Below are positions 34,022 through 44,657 of a stretch of DNA of 64,000 bases, piece by piece. The notes beneath the pieces were generated by a model. That model was not told where the DNA came from. It did no database searches and saw only the letters and a program-made list of their open reading frames with translations. The DNA is taken from positions 302,824 to 366,823 of the forward strand of contig CAWARA010000025.1 in assembly GCA_963784195.1 (NCBI GenBank), read 5' to 3'. The stretch is from CAVQAH01 sp963784195 (GTDB lineage: Bacteria; Acidobacteriota; Vicinamibacteria; Vicinamibacterales; 2-12-FULL-66-21). Each line of letters opens with the position of its first letter. The stretch's first letter is position 1. The translations under genes were made by a program, and so were the position numbers.

Positions 34022-34609
34022 ATGAAACTAGCCGAACAGAATACTGACGACCTCTCCTCCCTGGATGCGCCCTACTGGAGCCGTCTCACGCGTCAGCTCC
34101 GCCACGCGCTCTGCCAGAGCCAGGAACAATTCGCGGCGACCATGGGAACCAATCAGGCGACCGTTTCCCGCTGGGAAACCGGCGCCAACACGCCAAGCTA
34201 CGAGGCTCGTCAACGACTGGTGCAGATGACGGGGGAGCTCGGGCTGACGATGCTCGACGAGCTCGTCGATGTGGTGCGAGTCAGCCCCTTTCCGATGCTG
34301 TTGGCGGACCGCAGCGGCATGATCGTCGCCGCATCGGCCAGCAGCGGGTTTGCCGAAGGCCGCAGCACACTCGAGCAAACACCCGACGAAGAACAGGAGG
34401 CGTTCAAGGCGTTCGAAGCCACGATCGCGCAAGGCGGATTCTGGAACGGTCAGGGACGACGGTTCGACTACACCTTCAGCCAGAACGGCGAGGTCCGGAC
34501 CGCAGTCGTGATGCCGGTGACCATCAAAGGCGATGTCTACGCACTGATTCAGCGCAGCTGGCATCCCTTGCATAAATTCGCTATAAGTCCGTCGTCGAAC
34601 GGACAGTAA
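34022..34609 (+). CDS. XRE-type HTH regulator with PAS-like domain
   Basis: 195 residues from ATG 34022. An N-terminal helix-turn-helix (SRLTRQLRHALCQSQEQFAA, TMGTNQATVSRWETGANTP) is followed by a linker and a PAS-like region (DVVRVSPFPMLLADRSGMIV) with ASASSGFAEGRSTLEQTP and a C-terminal beta-sheet (GEVRTAVVMPVTIKGDVYAL). A one-component sensor-regulator is a reasonable reading; the ligand is unknown. An inverted repeat upstream may be its operator. Confidence 0.85.
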   Translation: MKLAEQNTDDLSSLDAPYWSRLTRQLRHALCQSQEQFAATMGTNQATVSRWETGANTPSYEARQRLVQMTGELGLTMLDELVDVVRVSPFPMLLADRSGMIVAASASSGFAEGRSTLEQTPDEEQEAFKAFEATIAQGGFWNGQGRRFDYTFSQNGEVRTAVVMPVTIKGDVYALIQRSWHPLHKFAISPSSNGQ

Positions 34610-34700
34610 TCGCGCCTGCGGCGTGGAAGGCGTCCAGCGCCAGCTTCCGCTGCCACACAGTCGGCCGGAGTCGCGCGGCGGTATGCTATGCCGCATCCGC

Positions 34701-35870
34701 ATGCTGGCTGACAACCGTTTGATCGACTTCTCGCTCCCCGAGGGCGGCCTACTCTACCGCCTCGGAAGGTCGCTGGGGCTTCCCCACGACGCTCGCGGTC
34801 TGATTTACCTGGGCCTGGGCCTCGCCGTCCTGACCTGGCTCCCACTGCTCATCCTGTCGGCGGTCGACGGCGTGGTGACGAGCGGCCCAACGATCCCCTT
34901 TCTGGAAAGCCTCGGCACTCACGTGAGGCTGCTGGTGACCATTCCGCTCTTCTTTTTGACGCAGGCCCTCTTCGGTCGCCGGGCCCGGCAAGCCATCGGT
35001 GCCCTCGTCGAGTCAAAGGTGATCCCCGACTCGCAGTTGCCGCGTCTGAATGCTGTGCTTTCGCGAGCCATGAGGGTGCGCGACAGCTGGCTCCTCGAAA
35101 CAGCGCTGCTGGCGATGACCTTCATTCTGATTGGTTTGGGCCTCCGAACCGATCTTCCAGACGAGGTTTCGACCTGGCGGGCGCAGACCAGCGGTCTCAC
35201 GCTTGCGGGCCACTATTACAGCGTCGTCAGCCTGCCGGTGTTTCAGTTTCTGGTCTGGCGCTGGTGCGTGCATCTCCTGATCTGGGGCGCTGTGCTCTGG
35301 ACGATCAGCCGGCTGGACCTGCAGCTGGTTCCGACGCATCCGGATCTGGCCGGAGGGCTGGGACCTCTTGGAGTCGCGCACACCGCCCTGGCCATGCTGA
35401 ATTTCGGGACGAGCGCGATGCTCACGGCCAGCTATGCCGAGAGCATTCTCTACGGCGGTGTTCGCCTCGACCGGCTCGTGCTTCCCCTGTCGAGTGCCGT
35501 TGTCGGATCGACACTGTTGGCGGTGTTGCCGCTGTTCCTGTTCATGCCGAAACTGATCGCCGTGAAGCAGCAGGGCATCCTCGAATACTCGCCGCTGGCG
35601 GCGCGCTACGTTCGCGAGTTCGACGCAAAATGGGTACGGCGTCAGCCGGAATCCGACGAGCCATTGTTAGGCACGGCAGATGTTCAGTCACTCGCCGACC
35701 TGTCGAACGCGTTCGGCGTGATCCGCAGCATGCGTGTCGTGCCGATCTCGGGATCGCAGGTTTTCCTCATCGCCGCCGCCACTGCGCTCCCGACGGCACC
35801 CCTTGTCCTCTTCGTCGTTCCGCTCAATGAATTGATCATCCGCAGCGTGAGGACGATCCTGCACGTGTGA
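34701..35870 (+). CDS. Multi-pass membrane protein of unknown function
   Basis: 389 residues from ATG 34701 (MLADNRLIDFSLPEGGLLYR); ATG 34683 also possible. Hydrophobic segments near 35-55, 75-95, 140-160, 180-215, 235-265, 280-300 and 355-380 suggest about seven to eight helices. The loop VLWTISRLDLQLVPTHPDLAG and the cytoplasmic segment RQPESDEPLLGTADVQSLAD are distinctive. I do not recognise the family. Follows the XRE regulator in the same direction, 90 bp apart. Confidence 0.75.
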   Translation: MLADNRLIDFSLPEGGLLYRLGRSLGLPHDARGLIYLGLGLAVLTWLPLLILSAVDGVVTSGPTIPFLESLGTHVRLLVTIPLFFLTQALFGRRARQAIGALVESKVIPDSQLPRLNAVLSRAMRVRDSWLLETALLAMTFILIGLGLRTDLPDEVSTWRAQTSGLTLAGHYYSVVSLPVFQFLVWRWCVHLLIWGAVLWTISRLDLQLVPTHPDLAGGLGPLGVAHTALAMLNFGTSAMLTASYAESILYGGVRLDRLVLPLSSAVVGSTLLAVLPLFLFMPKLIAVKQQGILEYSPLAARYVREFDAKWVRRQPESDEPLLGTADVQSLADLSNAFGVIRSMRVVPISGSQVFLIAAATALPTAPLVLFVVPLNELIIRSVRTILHV

Positions 35871-35925
35871 GCCATCGGAACCGTGCCCCCTGCCGCCGCT
35901 CCCCAATCGTTGCTAACATGGGGGC

Positions 35926-36333
35926 ATGGCACTCGACGAACGAGCCTTTTTCAACGAGAAACCCGAAACTCGACCCGGCCGCTTCCAGTGTCCGAAATGC
36001 CGGCGCACCAGTGAGTACAGCATCCGCTGGGTGCGCCGCGCGAAGAAAGACAGGCCGCCGGCCGGCGCGGATGAAGGCGACCGCGCCAAGTTCGCCAAGC
36101 TGCGCGACTACCTGCTGCGCCTCGACGACGAGGTCACGTGCAAGACGTGCGGGAAGAAGTTCGAAATCCCGTCGCAGCACTCACTGATGTTCGTCGATCA
36201 GTTCGCGGGGCTTCCCAACGAGGACGATCTCGAAAGGGAGATCGCGGAGGCGTCAGGCGAACCCGAACCCCCACCGGAGAAGAAACCGGCACTGCCGGCG
36301 CGCTTCACACGGAAGTCGAGTGGCTGGAAGTAG
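35926..36333 (+). CDS. Zinc-ribbon protein (135 aa)
   Basis: CPKC at 22-25 and CKTC at 72-75 make a four-cysteine zinc ribbon split by a basic insertion (RRAKKDRPPAGADEGDR). The C-terminus is acidic then proline-lysine rich (EPEPPPEKKPALPARFTRK). Similar small proteins accompany nucleic-acid functions; no specific assignment. Plus strand, ending 17 bp before palindromic element copy 2. Confidence 0.75.
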   Translation: MALDERAFFNEKPETRPGRFQCPKCRRTSEYSIRWVRRAKKDRPPAGADEGDRAKFAKLRDYLLRLDDEVTCKTCGKKFEIPSQHSLMFVDQFAGLPNEDDLEREIAEASGEPEPPPEKKPALPARFTRKSSGWK

Positions 36334-36349
36334 AGTCATCGAGGGAATG

Positions 36350-36690
36350 GGGTCTGGGGGACGGAGGGGACGGGGGACACGGAACGAGCTTCAACTCGGA
36401 GACACGGAGACACGGAGGCAATCGGATCTGATTGATGGGTGGTGAGGCTGTCACCGGGTCCGCCGATGCCGCCGCTTGCGCGGCGGGCGATCAATCGACG
36501 CCCCGCGGACGCAAGCTGCTCACGCACCGCCGGCAGCTTGCGTCCGTGGGGCGTCGATTGATCGCTCGGCCCGGCCAATGGCCGGGCCGGCATCGGCCGC
36601 TGACCGGTGGTCGCCACATAACCAACTCCGTGTCTCAGTGTCTCCGTTTTTGAAGCTCGTTCCGTGTCCTCCGTCCCCTCCGTCCCTCCA
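36350..36690. repeat. Nested palindromic element, copy 2
   Basis: Same outer arms as 9179-9488 (AACGAGCTTCAACTCGGAGA left, TCTCCGTTTTTGAAGCTCGT right), but the core (36462-36597) is reverse-complemented relative to the arms. Central stem arms are 36489-36519 and 36533-36563 with a 13-nt loop; the side hairpin with loop TTGC reads GCAA on the opposite strand, again a GNRA tetraloop. It separates the zinc-ribbon gene from the patatin gene. Confidence 0.85.
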
Positions 36691-36704
36691 TCAGCTGCCC
36701 ACTC

Positions 36705-38988
36705 TCAGCGCACGAACGGCCCCAGCGACACATAGAAACCGCCCGCCCCCGTCGGTCAACGACTGGCTGTAGCCCATGAACACCGGGCCGAAGAGCGTTT
36801 CCATCACAGCGCCAGCCGACAGTGACGCCTTGTACTCGGCATCGCGCCAGGCGTTGAATGCCGAGCCTTGTTCCAGCCATCCGCCCAGATACACGTTCGC
36901 GCCGAGCACGTCGGGAAGCCGCGCCCATTCGTGCAGCAGGCCGACGACGCCGAGAAGGTAGTTGTCGCCCCGGAGCTCGTCGTTGTTGAAGGAACCGAGC
37001 CGAAGCGGACCGCCCAGACTGAATTGATTGAATCCTGGGTCGTGATCGAAGGACGTCCCGCCACCACCATTCACGAACATGCGCTGACGCGTGCCCACGC
37101 GCTTGAACCACGATGCCACCACTTCGCCTTGCGGCACGTCGCTCGCGCTGCGCAGCACGTTGTCGTTCTCGTCGACGATGTCAGGCGTATCGAAGTAGTA
37201 ACGGAAGGCGGCTCTGGTACGCACGCCGCGCGACGGCACGAGCGGGCTGTTCTGCCCGTCGAACACGAAGCGCAACGAGGCCACGCTGTCCGAACCGTTC
37301 GCCTCTGGCAGCGACGGTTCGCCGATCCGCAGGCGGGCACGGACGTCGACTTCGTCATATCCCAGCCGCACTTCGGTGCGCATGCCGGTCGTGTAACCGA
37401 TGTCGGCGCCGACGCCCGTGCGCTTCACCCGGTACTCCGCGAGGAACTCACCGTCCTGATAGCCGTTCAGGCTGCGTCGTGAGAAAAACGCGCGCGGCGC
37501 GACGAACAGGCCGCGGTGTCCCACCATCTTGTACAGCTCGACCGCGGCCGTCTGCTCCGTTCCGATCCCGACGTCGAAGCGTAGCTCCGAGTTCGGGAGC
37601 GGCGTGTCGTACATCGCCAGGCGCATGCGCAGGCTCATCGAAAATGAGTTCGAGTCGATGTTCTGTACGTCCAACGCCGGCAGCAGGAACGGAGGGCCGT
37701 AGCTCTTGGGCGTGATTCGGAGAACCAGCTCCGGGCCATCCGCGGCGGCGCGCAGGTTATAGGCGATGATCTCGTACCGATCGCTGCCCGAGATCAGCAG
37801 GATGCTGTCCTCCAACTCGGTGCGGACGAGCGGCTTCCCCAGATGGCGCGTCTCGAGGACCTTGGTCAGGTAAGTCGTCTCGACCTCGGGAACCCCTTCG
37901 ACGATGATCCGGCTGACGCTGGCAGGATCGGCTTTGCGCCGGGCCGCGCGCGCGCGCGTCCACTCTGCGTAAGTCGCCTCGTCCACTTGATACTTCAGCA
38001 AGTCGCTGGCCTGTGCCTCGGCCGCTTTGTAGCCCTGCGCGGCGAGATCGGCGGTGCGCCGCCAGTCGCTGCCGGTCAGACCCTTGAGATCGGGGACGAT
38101 GACCAAGTCGGCTGATTTCAGAGCCACGCGGGTGCCGCTCGTCATCATCGAGTCGAGCGTCGACGTCAGCACGCCGAACAGCGTGCTGGGCACCGGTGGT
38201 TCGTCGGTGCTCGACCCGACGTTGATGGCAATGGCCACGTTGGCGCCCATCGCCTTGACGACGTCCGCCGGTACGTTGTTCAGCGCGCCGCCGTCCACGA
38301 GCAGCCGGTCGTCGAACACGACCGGCGTGAACACCGCCGGAATCGCCATCGTCGCGCGCAACGCGCGCGAGAAGGAGCCGGAGCCAATCACCACGGGCTC
38401 GGCCTTTCGGATATCTGTCGCGACGCAGCGAAACGGCGTGGGAAGATGGTCGAAATCCTGCAGCTCGTAATACGGCAGCGCAATGCGATCGAGGAGCATT
38501 TCGATCTGCTGCCCGGCATTCAGCCCGCTGGGCAGCTTGAAGCCGCCCTTCAAGCCGAAGTCCACCTGCCCCGGGAACGCGCGGGCGTCCTCCTTCCGGC
38601 GGAATGTCTTGTATCGGAAGGGCGAATCGGCCAGGAACATCAGGCTCCAATCGGCACTGTTCATCAGCTCCGTGATTTCGTCGGGGCTGAGGCCGCTCGC
38701 ATAAGCGCCACCGATCAGCCCTCCCATGCTGGTGCCGGCGATGAAGTCGACCGGAATGCGGTGCTCTTCGAACCAGCGCAGAACGCCGATGTGGGCGATG
38801 CCCCGCGCCGCACCGCCGCCGAGTGCCAGGCCGATTTTTGGCCGTGCAGCCTGTGCGGCCTGAGCCGCGCCATCACTGGGTCTGGTTGACGAGGCGGCGT
38901 TCGCGGACGGATCGCTCGTCTGCGCCGACGCGGGAGATGCGCACGCCAGGAGTACGCACAGCAGCGAGAACACACGTCTGTCAGTCAT
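36705..38988 (-). CDS. Patatin-like phospholipase fused to POTRA and BamA-type barrel
   Basis: Signal peptide (RRVFSLLCVLLACASPASA) then a patatin domain: oxyanion GGGAARGIAHIGVL (about 57), nucleophile in GTSMGGL (about 84), catalytic Asp in DGGALNN (about 238). A POTRA-like segment (VSRIIVEGVPEVETTYLTKV) and an outer-membrane barrel follow. The end of the uncorrected frame reads RFLCVAGAVRALRVGS, but deleting one T near 36758 gives RFYVSLGPFVR and a stop at 36705, the expected barrel terminus. It should act as an autotransporting lipase at the outer membrane. Confidence 0.9.
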
Positions 38989-39005
38989 CGTGTCTCTGAG
39001 TCTTC

Positions 39006-39677
39006 GTGAAATGTAGCGCGCAGAAGGCCAATCTTATATCAGTCGAAGGCACGGTTGAGCTTGACCCAACCGTGCGGCCTGAGCTGGGCCTGGTGTCGTG
39101 CACCGCCACTGGTGATGGTGTGTGTGGTTCGGCGGCAACACCGGCGGTGACGTTCCCGCGGCTCGACCCCGGCGCGTCGGAAACGGTGACGTTGCTCGCC
39201 ACCGTGAGCTGCGCTGCGGTCAACGGATCGTCGATCTCCAGCATCGCGACAGTCAGCGCCGCGACAGTCGATTCGGTTCCGGCCAACAACTCGACGTCGG
39301 CACTCGTGACCCTCGTCAATGCCGCACCCACGATCGTCGGAGCTGCGGCAAGCCGGACTCAACTCTTGCTGCCGCTACACCAAATGGTGCCAGTCGGAAT
39401 CGCTTACTCCGCCGCGGACACGTGCGGGGCGGTTACCACGACGCTCAGCGTGAGCAGCGACGAGCCGGTCACCGGGTCTGTCATGCAACAGGGGCTGGCG
39501 GGGCTGACGGCGCCGGACTGGGATGTCATCGACGCCCAGCAGGTGCTGCTGCGTGCCGAACGGTCGCTGCGGGGGGACGGCCGGGTCTACACGATCCTGA
39601 TCACCGCCACCGACGCGGCGGGCGGCCAGGCGTCGCAGGCGGTCACGGTCACCGTCCCGCGCTTCATACTGCCGTAG
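39006..39677 (+). pseudogene. 3' fragment of a large surface protein (DUF11/HYR-like repeats)
   Basis: 223 residues without a signal peptide. The first ~100 residues have DUF11-like pattern (GLVSCTATGDGVCGSAATPA, PGASETVTLLATVSCAAVNG, ATVDSVPANNSTSALVTLV); the rest resembles a HYR/cadherin-like repeat (YTILITATDAAGGQASQAVT). Proteins of this type are long and exported; here only a C-terminal piece remains, starting next to the divergent patatin gene. A GTG at 39006 could start it, but a natural start is doubtful. Confidence 0.6.
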
Positions 39678-39775
39678 TTCGTGGTTCGTGGTCCGTCGCT
39701 CGTGGCTCGAAAAGCTCATCCCACCGCCTGTAGCTCTTCGAGCGACGAACCACGAACCACGGCACGTGAAGCACA
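39672..39775. repeat. Imperfect inverted repeat, family A copy 3
   Basis: The best of the three copies: GTTCGTGGTTCGTGGTCCGT on the left and ACGAACCACGAACCACGG on the right, with GAAAAGCTC/GTAGCTCTTC nearer the loop. It starts at the stop codon of the DUF11 fragment and ends 50 bp before the VWA gene. Confidence 0.75.
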
Positions 39776-39825
39776 AAACGGATATCATACGGTGAGCCAG
39801 CCCTGCGTGACCGGGGAGCACCACC

Positions 39826-40929
39826 GTGTCGCACCAGAAGATTCGCCGCCGAGCCGCGTTCGCCTGCGCGGCGGCCGCCGCGTTGCTCGTCGGTGACGGC
39901 CGTGTGGCGGGTCAGCAGGACGCCCGGTTCCAGACCGGCGTCGAGCTCGTCAACGTCACCGCGACGGTGACCGACGCGTCGGGCCGCTTTGTCGCCGGTC
40001 TCGGCCAGCGCGATTTCCTGGTTTACGAAGACGATCAGCCAGTCCAGATCACCCACTTCAGCGCCGAGCGCGTGCCGGTCAGCCTCGGAATCGTGCTCGA
40101 TACCAGCGGCAGCATGCGCGGAGGCAAGATCGAAGCGGCGCGCGCCGCGCTCGAGCGATTCCTGACCGACCTGCTGGGACCGGACGACGAGTTCTTTCTC
40201 TATCGATTCGAGAACACGCCGCACCTCGTCGAAGGGTGGACGTCGGATCGCGCGCTGCTGAGCGAGCGGTTGGGAGACCTCCGCCCCGATGGCGCTACAG
40301 CGCTCTACGATGCGGTCGCCGAGGCGCTGCCACTGCTGCGGTCCGGACGCCATCCCAAGAAAGCGCTGCTCGTGATCTCTGACGGCAACGACACCAGCAG
40401 CCACATCGACCGTGATCGGTTGAAGCAGTTGATCCGCGAGTCCGAGGCGCTGGTCTATGCGATCGGCATGGACGCACAGACCACGCTGGCACCGTCAGGC
40501 GGGGCAACGCCGAACGAGGACATTTACCTGCAGCGCCGGCGGCCGCTCCCTATCCCGTTTCCCATGCCCGGCGGCAAGGCGCCGCCGCGCAACCCTCCGC
40601 CAGTCCCGGGTGTGCCGGGCCCTGGCACAGCACGGCCTCCCAGGCCGTCGGCGCCCGATGAATCGCGATCGAAGAAGAGCGTCGACGCCGACCGCGTCAA
40701 CGAATCAGCCCTGCGGGACATCACCGACGACAGCGGCGGCCGCACCGAACTCTTGCGCGACACCAAGGACCTCGATCCGGCGACGGCTCGCATCGCCGAC
40801 GAATTGAGCAAGCAGTACTTCCTGGCGTATCCGAGCCCAGGACATCGCGACGGCCGCTGGCACACCATCCGCGTCGAGACCCGGGATCGCACGTTACGGG
40901 TCCGGGCGCGAAGGGGGTATGTGGGGTAG
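39826..40929 (+). CDS. Exported VWA-domain protein
   Basis: 367 residues from GTG 39826. Signal-like N-terminus (AAFACAAAAALLVGDGRVAG), conserved opening FQTGVELVNVTATVTDASGR and YEDDQPVQITHFSAERVP, then a VWA domain with an intact MIDAS: DTSGSMRGGK (about 90), followed by FLYRFENTPHLVEGWTSD and KKALLVISDGNDTS. A proline-rich insert (PPRNPPPVPGVPGPGTARPP) precedes the C-terminal LSKQYFLAYPSPGHRDG. An exported metal-binding adhesion-type protein, same lineage group as 26890 but with MIDAS retained. Confidence 0.92.
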   Translation: MSHQKIRRRAAFACAAAAALLVGDGRVAGQQDARFQTGVELVNVTATVTDASGRFVAGLGQRDFLVYEDDQPVQITHFSAERVPVSLGIVLDTSGSMRGGKIEAARAALERFLTDLLGPDDEFFLYRFENTPHLVEGWTSDRALLSERLGDLRPDGATALYDAVAEALPLLRSGRHPKKALLVISDGNDTSSHIDRDRLKQLIRESEALVYAIGMDAQTTLAPSGGATPNEDIYLQRRRPLPIPFPMPGGKAPPRNPPPVPGVPGPGTARPPRPSAPDESRSKKSVDADRVNESALRDITDDSGGRTELLRDTKDLDPATARIADELSKQYFLAYPSPGHRDGRWHTIRVETRDRTLRVRARRGYVG

Positions 40930-41019
40930 GTGGCGGCACCGGTGGCGCGCGCGGCTGGGGTGTTGGTGCCTCGGCTTATCGCGTTCGACGACTCCAGGAC
41001 GATTGTCGATCGGGTGACG

Positions 41020-42093
41020 TTACGAACCGCTGGTTGGGGGGGAAGGCGCCACGCCAGGCTTCGAGACCTGACTGCTCATCACCTGCCGCGCGAGGTAGTT
41101 CGTCACTTTCACGTCGTTGCGCGCCGCGCCGAGGTACGCGGCACTCAGGAGTTGTTCCTTGCGCTCGCGGAGCGCGCCCTGGATGCTTTCCTTGACGCCG
41201 GGCGTGCTGAGGTCGCGCTGCCCTGCCTCCTCAACCCCGGCGAGCAACACGAGGCTGTACGCGCCTCCGGCGGTTACCACCGACACATTGCCGGGCTTTC
41301 CGTTCACGACGGCCTTGCGGAACTCGGGAGGAGCCTGGCCCAATGCGGAGACCGGCACCCATCCGAGATCGCCACCCTGCGGCCCCGACTGCGGATCCTC
41401 GGACTGCTCGGCCGCCAGCGTCGAAAAGTTCGCCCCACTCTTCAGCCGGCCGAGGAGCATCTGCACCTTGCGCTGCGCTTCTTCCGGCGTCGCCGCGTCA
41501 TCGTTTGCCCGGTTGCGAACCTGGCCCGGTATAGGCGTCACCACGATCTGCGCGACGCGATACCGGGTCTCGGGCACGTTGAACTGCGCGCGATTCTGTT
41601 CGTAGAACTGACGAATCGTCTCGTCGGTGATCGCGATCTTCGATCCGACCTCCTGTTCGAGAAGCTTCTGCACCGTCAACTCGCGACGGAGGCTGCCCTT
41701 CATGTCGTCCGCAGTGAGATTCCGCTGCGTCAGTTCCTTCTGAAACGCATCGTCCGGCATATTGCTTCTGCGCTCACCGAACGCCTTGTCCACCTCTGCG
41801 TCGGTCGGCCCAATCTTCAACGCGGCGGCTTTGCCGAGCAGGATCTCCTGATCGATCAGGTCGTTCAGGATGCGCAGCTTCGCCGTGGTCGCCTCCTCCT
41901 CGGAGGGCACCGGCGTCAGCGGCGCGATGCGGCGATAGGCGCGCTCGACATCGTCCTTCTTGACTTCGCGGGTATCGATCACAGCCCACACGTCGGGGCC
42001 CGGAGGCGGCGGAACACGATCGGCGCAAGCGGCGGTCAACCACGCGCAGACAATCACGGCGGGCGCAGCGCGCCGCAGGACTCGAAATCTCAT
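41020..42093 (-). CDS. Peptidylprolyl isomerase lipoprotein (SurA/PpiC parvulin type)
   Basis: 357 residues from ATG 42093. A lipobox LTAAC sits at about residue 22. A SurA N-terminal helical region (LRILNDLIDQEILLGKAAAL, FQKELTQRNLTADDMKGSLR) precedes a parvulin domain (RVAQIVVTPI, SEDPQSGPQGGDLGWVP, FRKAVVNGKPGNVSVV). It should act as a periplasmic chaperone/isomerase for outer-membrane proteins, anchored by lipid. Same strand as the S9 peptidase gene upstream, 130 bp away. Confidence 0.93.
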   Translation of the reverse strand: MRFRVLRRAAPAVIVCAWLTAACADRVPPPPGPDVWAVIDTREVKKDDVERAYRRIAPLTPVPSEEEATTAKLRILNDLIDQEILLGKAAALKIGPTDAEVDKAFGERRSNMPDDAFQKELTQRNLTADDMKGSLRRELTVQKLLEQEVGSKIAITDETIRQFYEQNRAQFNVPETRYRVAQIVVTPIPGQVRNRANDDAATPEEAQRKVQMLLGRLKSGANFSTLAAEQSEDPQSGPQGGDLGWVPVSALGQAPPEFRKAVVNGKPGNVSVVTAGGAYSLVLLAGVEEAGQRDLSTPGVKESIQGALRERKEQLLSAAYLGAARNDVKVTNYLARQVMSSQVSKPGVAPSPPTSGS

Positions 42094-42223
42094 ACCTTCA
42101 ATCACCTTTGAAAAGTGGGGCACCGCCCCTGGATCCCCGGATCGCCGATCCGGAAGCGCAACAGGAAGGATATCATCGCCCCTCGCCCCTCGCCCATCGC
42201 CCATCGCGCGCGCGAAGCGCGCG

Positions 42224-44279
42224 TCAACGCCCCGCTTGCGCAGCCGTCCCCACCTCTCCCTTCAAATACTTGCCGTACCACGCCAGGTACCGTTCCATCC
42301 GATCGCGCAGGAACGGCACTCTCGTCAGCCCATGATTCTGTCCCGGGTAGACGACCAGCTGCGTCGGCACATTCATCGTCTTCAGCGCCTGGTACATCTG
42401 TTCGCTGCCGAGTATCGGGACGTTGAAGTCATCCTGCCCGCCCATGAACAACGTTGGTGTCGTGATCCGATCGGCTTTGAAGAACGGATACGAGAACTTG
42501 ACCCACAGGTCGAGGTTCTTCCACGGGTAACCGAACTCGTTGTCGTAGAGGAAGGTGTATTGATCGTGGCCGTAAAGCGAGATGTGGTTCGCGCTGCCGG
42601 CGCCGCTGATAGCCGCCTTGAAACGCGTATCACTGGCGATCACGTAATCGGTCAAGAGGCCGCCGTAGCTCCAGCCGCCGATTCCAAGCCTGTCGGGATC
42701 GGCGATGCCGGCCGCACACGAGATGATCCACGCCGGCCAGAACGTCGGCCACCTCGAGGTTCCCCCAGTCAGCAAAAATCGCCTCGCTGAACTTCGCGCC
42801 GCGGCCAGAGCTCCCGCGGTAGTTGATGTTGACGACGACGTAGCCGTTGGCGGCGAAGATCTGGCGTTCGAAGGCAAAGGAGTGGGCATCCTGAGCCGTC
42901 GGGCCGCCATGAATGCGGACGAGCGTCGGGTAACGCCGTCCGGCGACATACCCGAGCGGCTTGGTGAGCAGCGCGTGAATCTCGGTGCCGTCCTTGCTCT
43001 TGAACGCGATGTCCTCAGCGGGCTGCAGCTGCAGCCCGGACACGACCGCGTCGTTGTGAGACGACAACTTGCGCAGCGCACTGCCCTCGATGGCATACAG
43101 CTCGCCGGGCTCGGTGGAGGTGCTGGAAGTGGCGACCATCCGCCCCTTTGCGAGGGACGGCTGGCCGATCACGCGCGGACCGCTGACCAGTCGCTGAAGC
43201 GATCCACCCGTCACCGGCACCTTCGCCAGATAAACAGTGCGATCGTCGGTGACGGTGATCAGAATGCTCTTGCCGTCCTCGATGAAACCGGCGACAGAGG
43301 TGCCGCGATCGAGGGTCTCTGTGAGTACGCGCGGCGCCCCACCATCGACTGCTACGACCGCGAGCCTTGCGAGGCTGTGAAAGTTGAACTTCGGCTCGCT
43401 TCCCTGTCCATATGCGATCGACTTCCCGTCGGGGCTCCAGGCCAATCCTCCTGATCCATCTGCACCAGCAAACGTCGTCAGCTTGCGTGAAGAGGAGCCA
43501 GGCTTCGCCTCGGCAACAAAGACGTCTGCGTTCCGCGTGCGCTCCCAGTTCGCGTCGTGGTTGCTGACGAAGGCGATTCTGGAGCCATCGGGCGACCAGG
43601 CCGGCTCGCTCTCGTCGTAGCCGCCGTTTGCATCTTGATCGGCCGTCAGGAGCTCGGCCTTCTGCGTAGCGATGTCGTAGATGAAAATGCGGTTCCGCGC
43701 GTTGCCCGCCAGATACGTGGGACCATCGCGCTTGAACTGATACTTGTCGATGACGATCGGCTTCAGCGGCCGCGCCGCGCCGCCGCCACGGGCCTCGCCC
43801 TCGGCCGGCTCGTCAGCGGTCTCGTCGCCGTGCCGTTTGACGATGACCAGCCGCTTGCTGTCGGGCGACCAGTCGTAGCTCGTCAACCCGCCGCGCAGTT
43901 GCGTGAGCTGACGCGCCTCGCCGCCGGACCGATCGAGCACCCAGACCTGCGTGCCTCTCGCGGGACCAGGCCTCGACGACAGGAAGGACATGTACTTGCC
44001 ATCCGGGCTCCAGCGCGGAGCGTTCTCGTTCTCGTTGGTGAACGTGAGCTGCGAGCGTTCCGAACCGTCCCACTTCACTTTCCAGATGTCGCTGTTCCGC
44101 CGATCGGCTGCGACATCCGTCGTCGTCAGCGTGTAGAGAATCCACTCGCCGTCGGGAGAGATCTCCGGGCTGCCGACGTCCATGAAGCGGAACTGATCGT
44201 CGACCGTGACCGGCCGGCGCTGTGCGGCAGCGTCCAGCGGGATGCCGAGTACCAGCAGCAACGTGAGCAGAACGCGCAT
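42224..44279 (-). CDS. S9-family serine peptidase; one +1 frameshift
   Basis: The N-terminal frame gives signal peptide (RVLLTLLLVLGIPLDAAA), propeller blades (SPDGEWILYTL, RWSPDGKYMSFLS, AWSPDGSRIAFVS) and LVRIHGGPTAQDAHSFAF; the next frame continues AAGIADPDRLGIGGWSYGG with the nucleophile serine, then GGQDDFNVPI and GQNHGLTRVPF. One extra T near 42722 explains the switch; corrected length is 684 residues. Catalytic triad intact. Probably exported dipeptidyl peptidase; related to the enzyme at 17265 but not in its operon. Confidence 0.88.
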
Positions 44280-44324
44280 GGAAGCCTCCGGTTTCAGATT
44301 GGCGCCCTAGTATGCCACCGCAAC

Positions 44325-44615
44325 CCTTTTGCGACTTTTCTTCGCCATCCCGTACACTGCTCCCGCCGTGGCCTCATCCTCTTCTGTCATTGCGGTTCAG
44401 ACCGTGTCGACATCAAATCCTGGAACACGCGGCGCGCGCAGTTGCAGTGTTACACGTGCGGGCAGGAAGCGTGGCTCGAGGGCTTCACGGTCAGCGAGTT
44501 CGACCCCGCGCGACTCTGGACCGCTGCGGTGATCGACCAGGCGCGCAAGCATCGCAAGCGCCCGCCGGACGAAGTCAGACGGCTCGAAGAACACAGAAAA
44601 ACACGCGAGCGATGA
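44325..44615 (+). CDS. Small zinc-ribbon protein, start uncertain
   Basis: Coding-like frame with CHC followed after ~20 residues by CYTC (FCHCGSDRVDIKSWNTRR then QCYTCG), and a helical basic end (DQARKHRKRPPDEVRRLEEH). No ATG, GTG or TTG lies in-frame before the first cysteine; a GTG at 44369 is in another frame, so a small indel near it may have moved the start. The coordinates give the recognisable part only. Upstream of a DNA ligase gene on the same strand. Confidence 0.5.
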   Translation, partial: PFATFLRHPVHCSRRGLILFCHCGSDRVDIKSWNTRRAQLQCYTCGQEAWLEGFTVSEFDPARLWTAAVIDQARKHRKRPPDEVRRLEEHRKTRER

Positions 44616-44657
44616 GGAGACCTTGCAGATCGACGCAGGGTCAGCAACGATCGGCCC

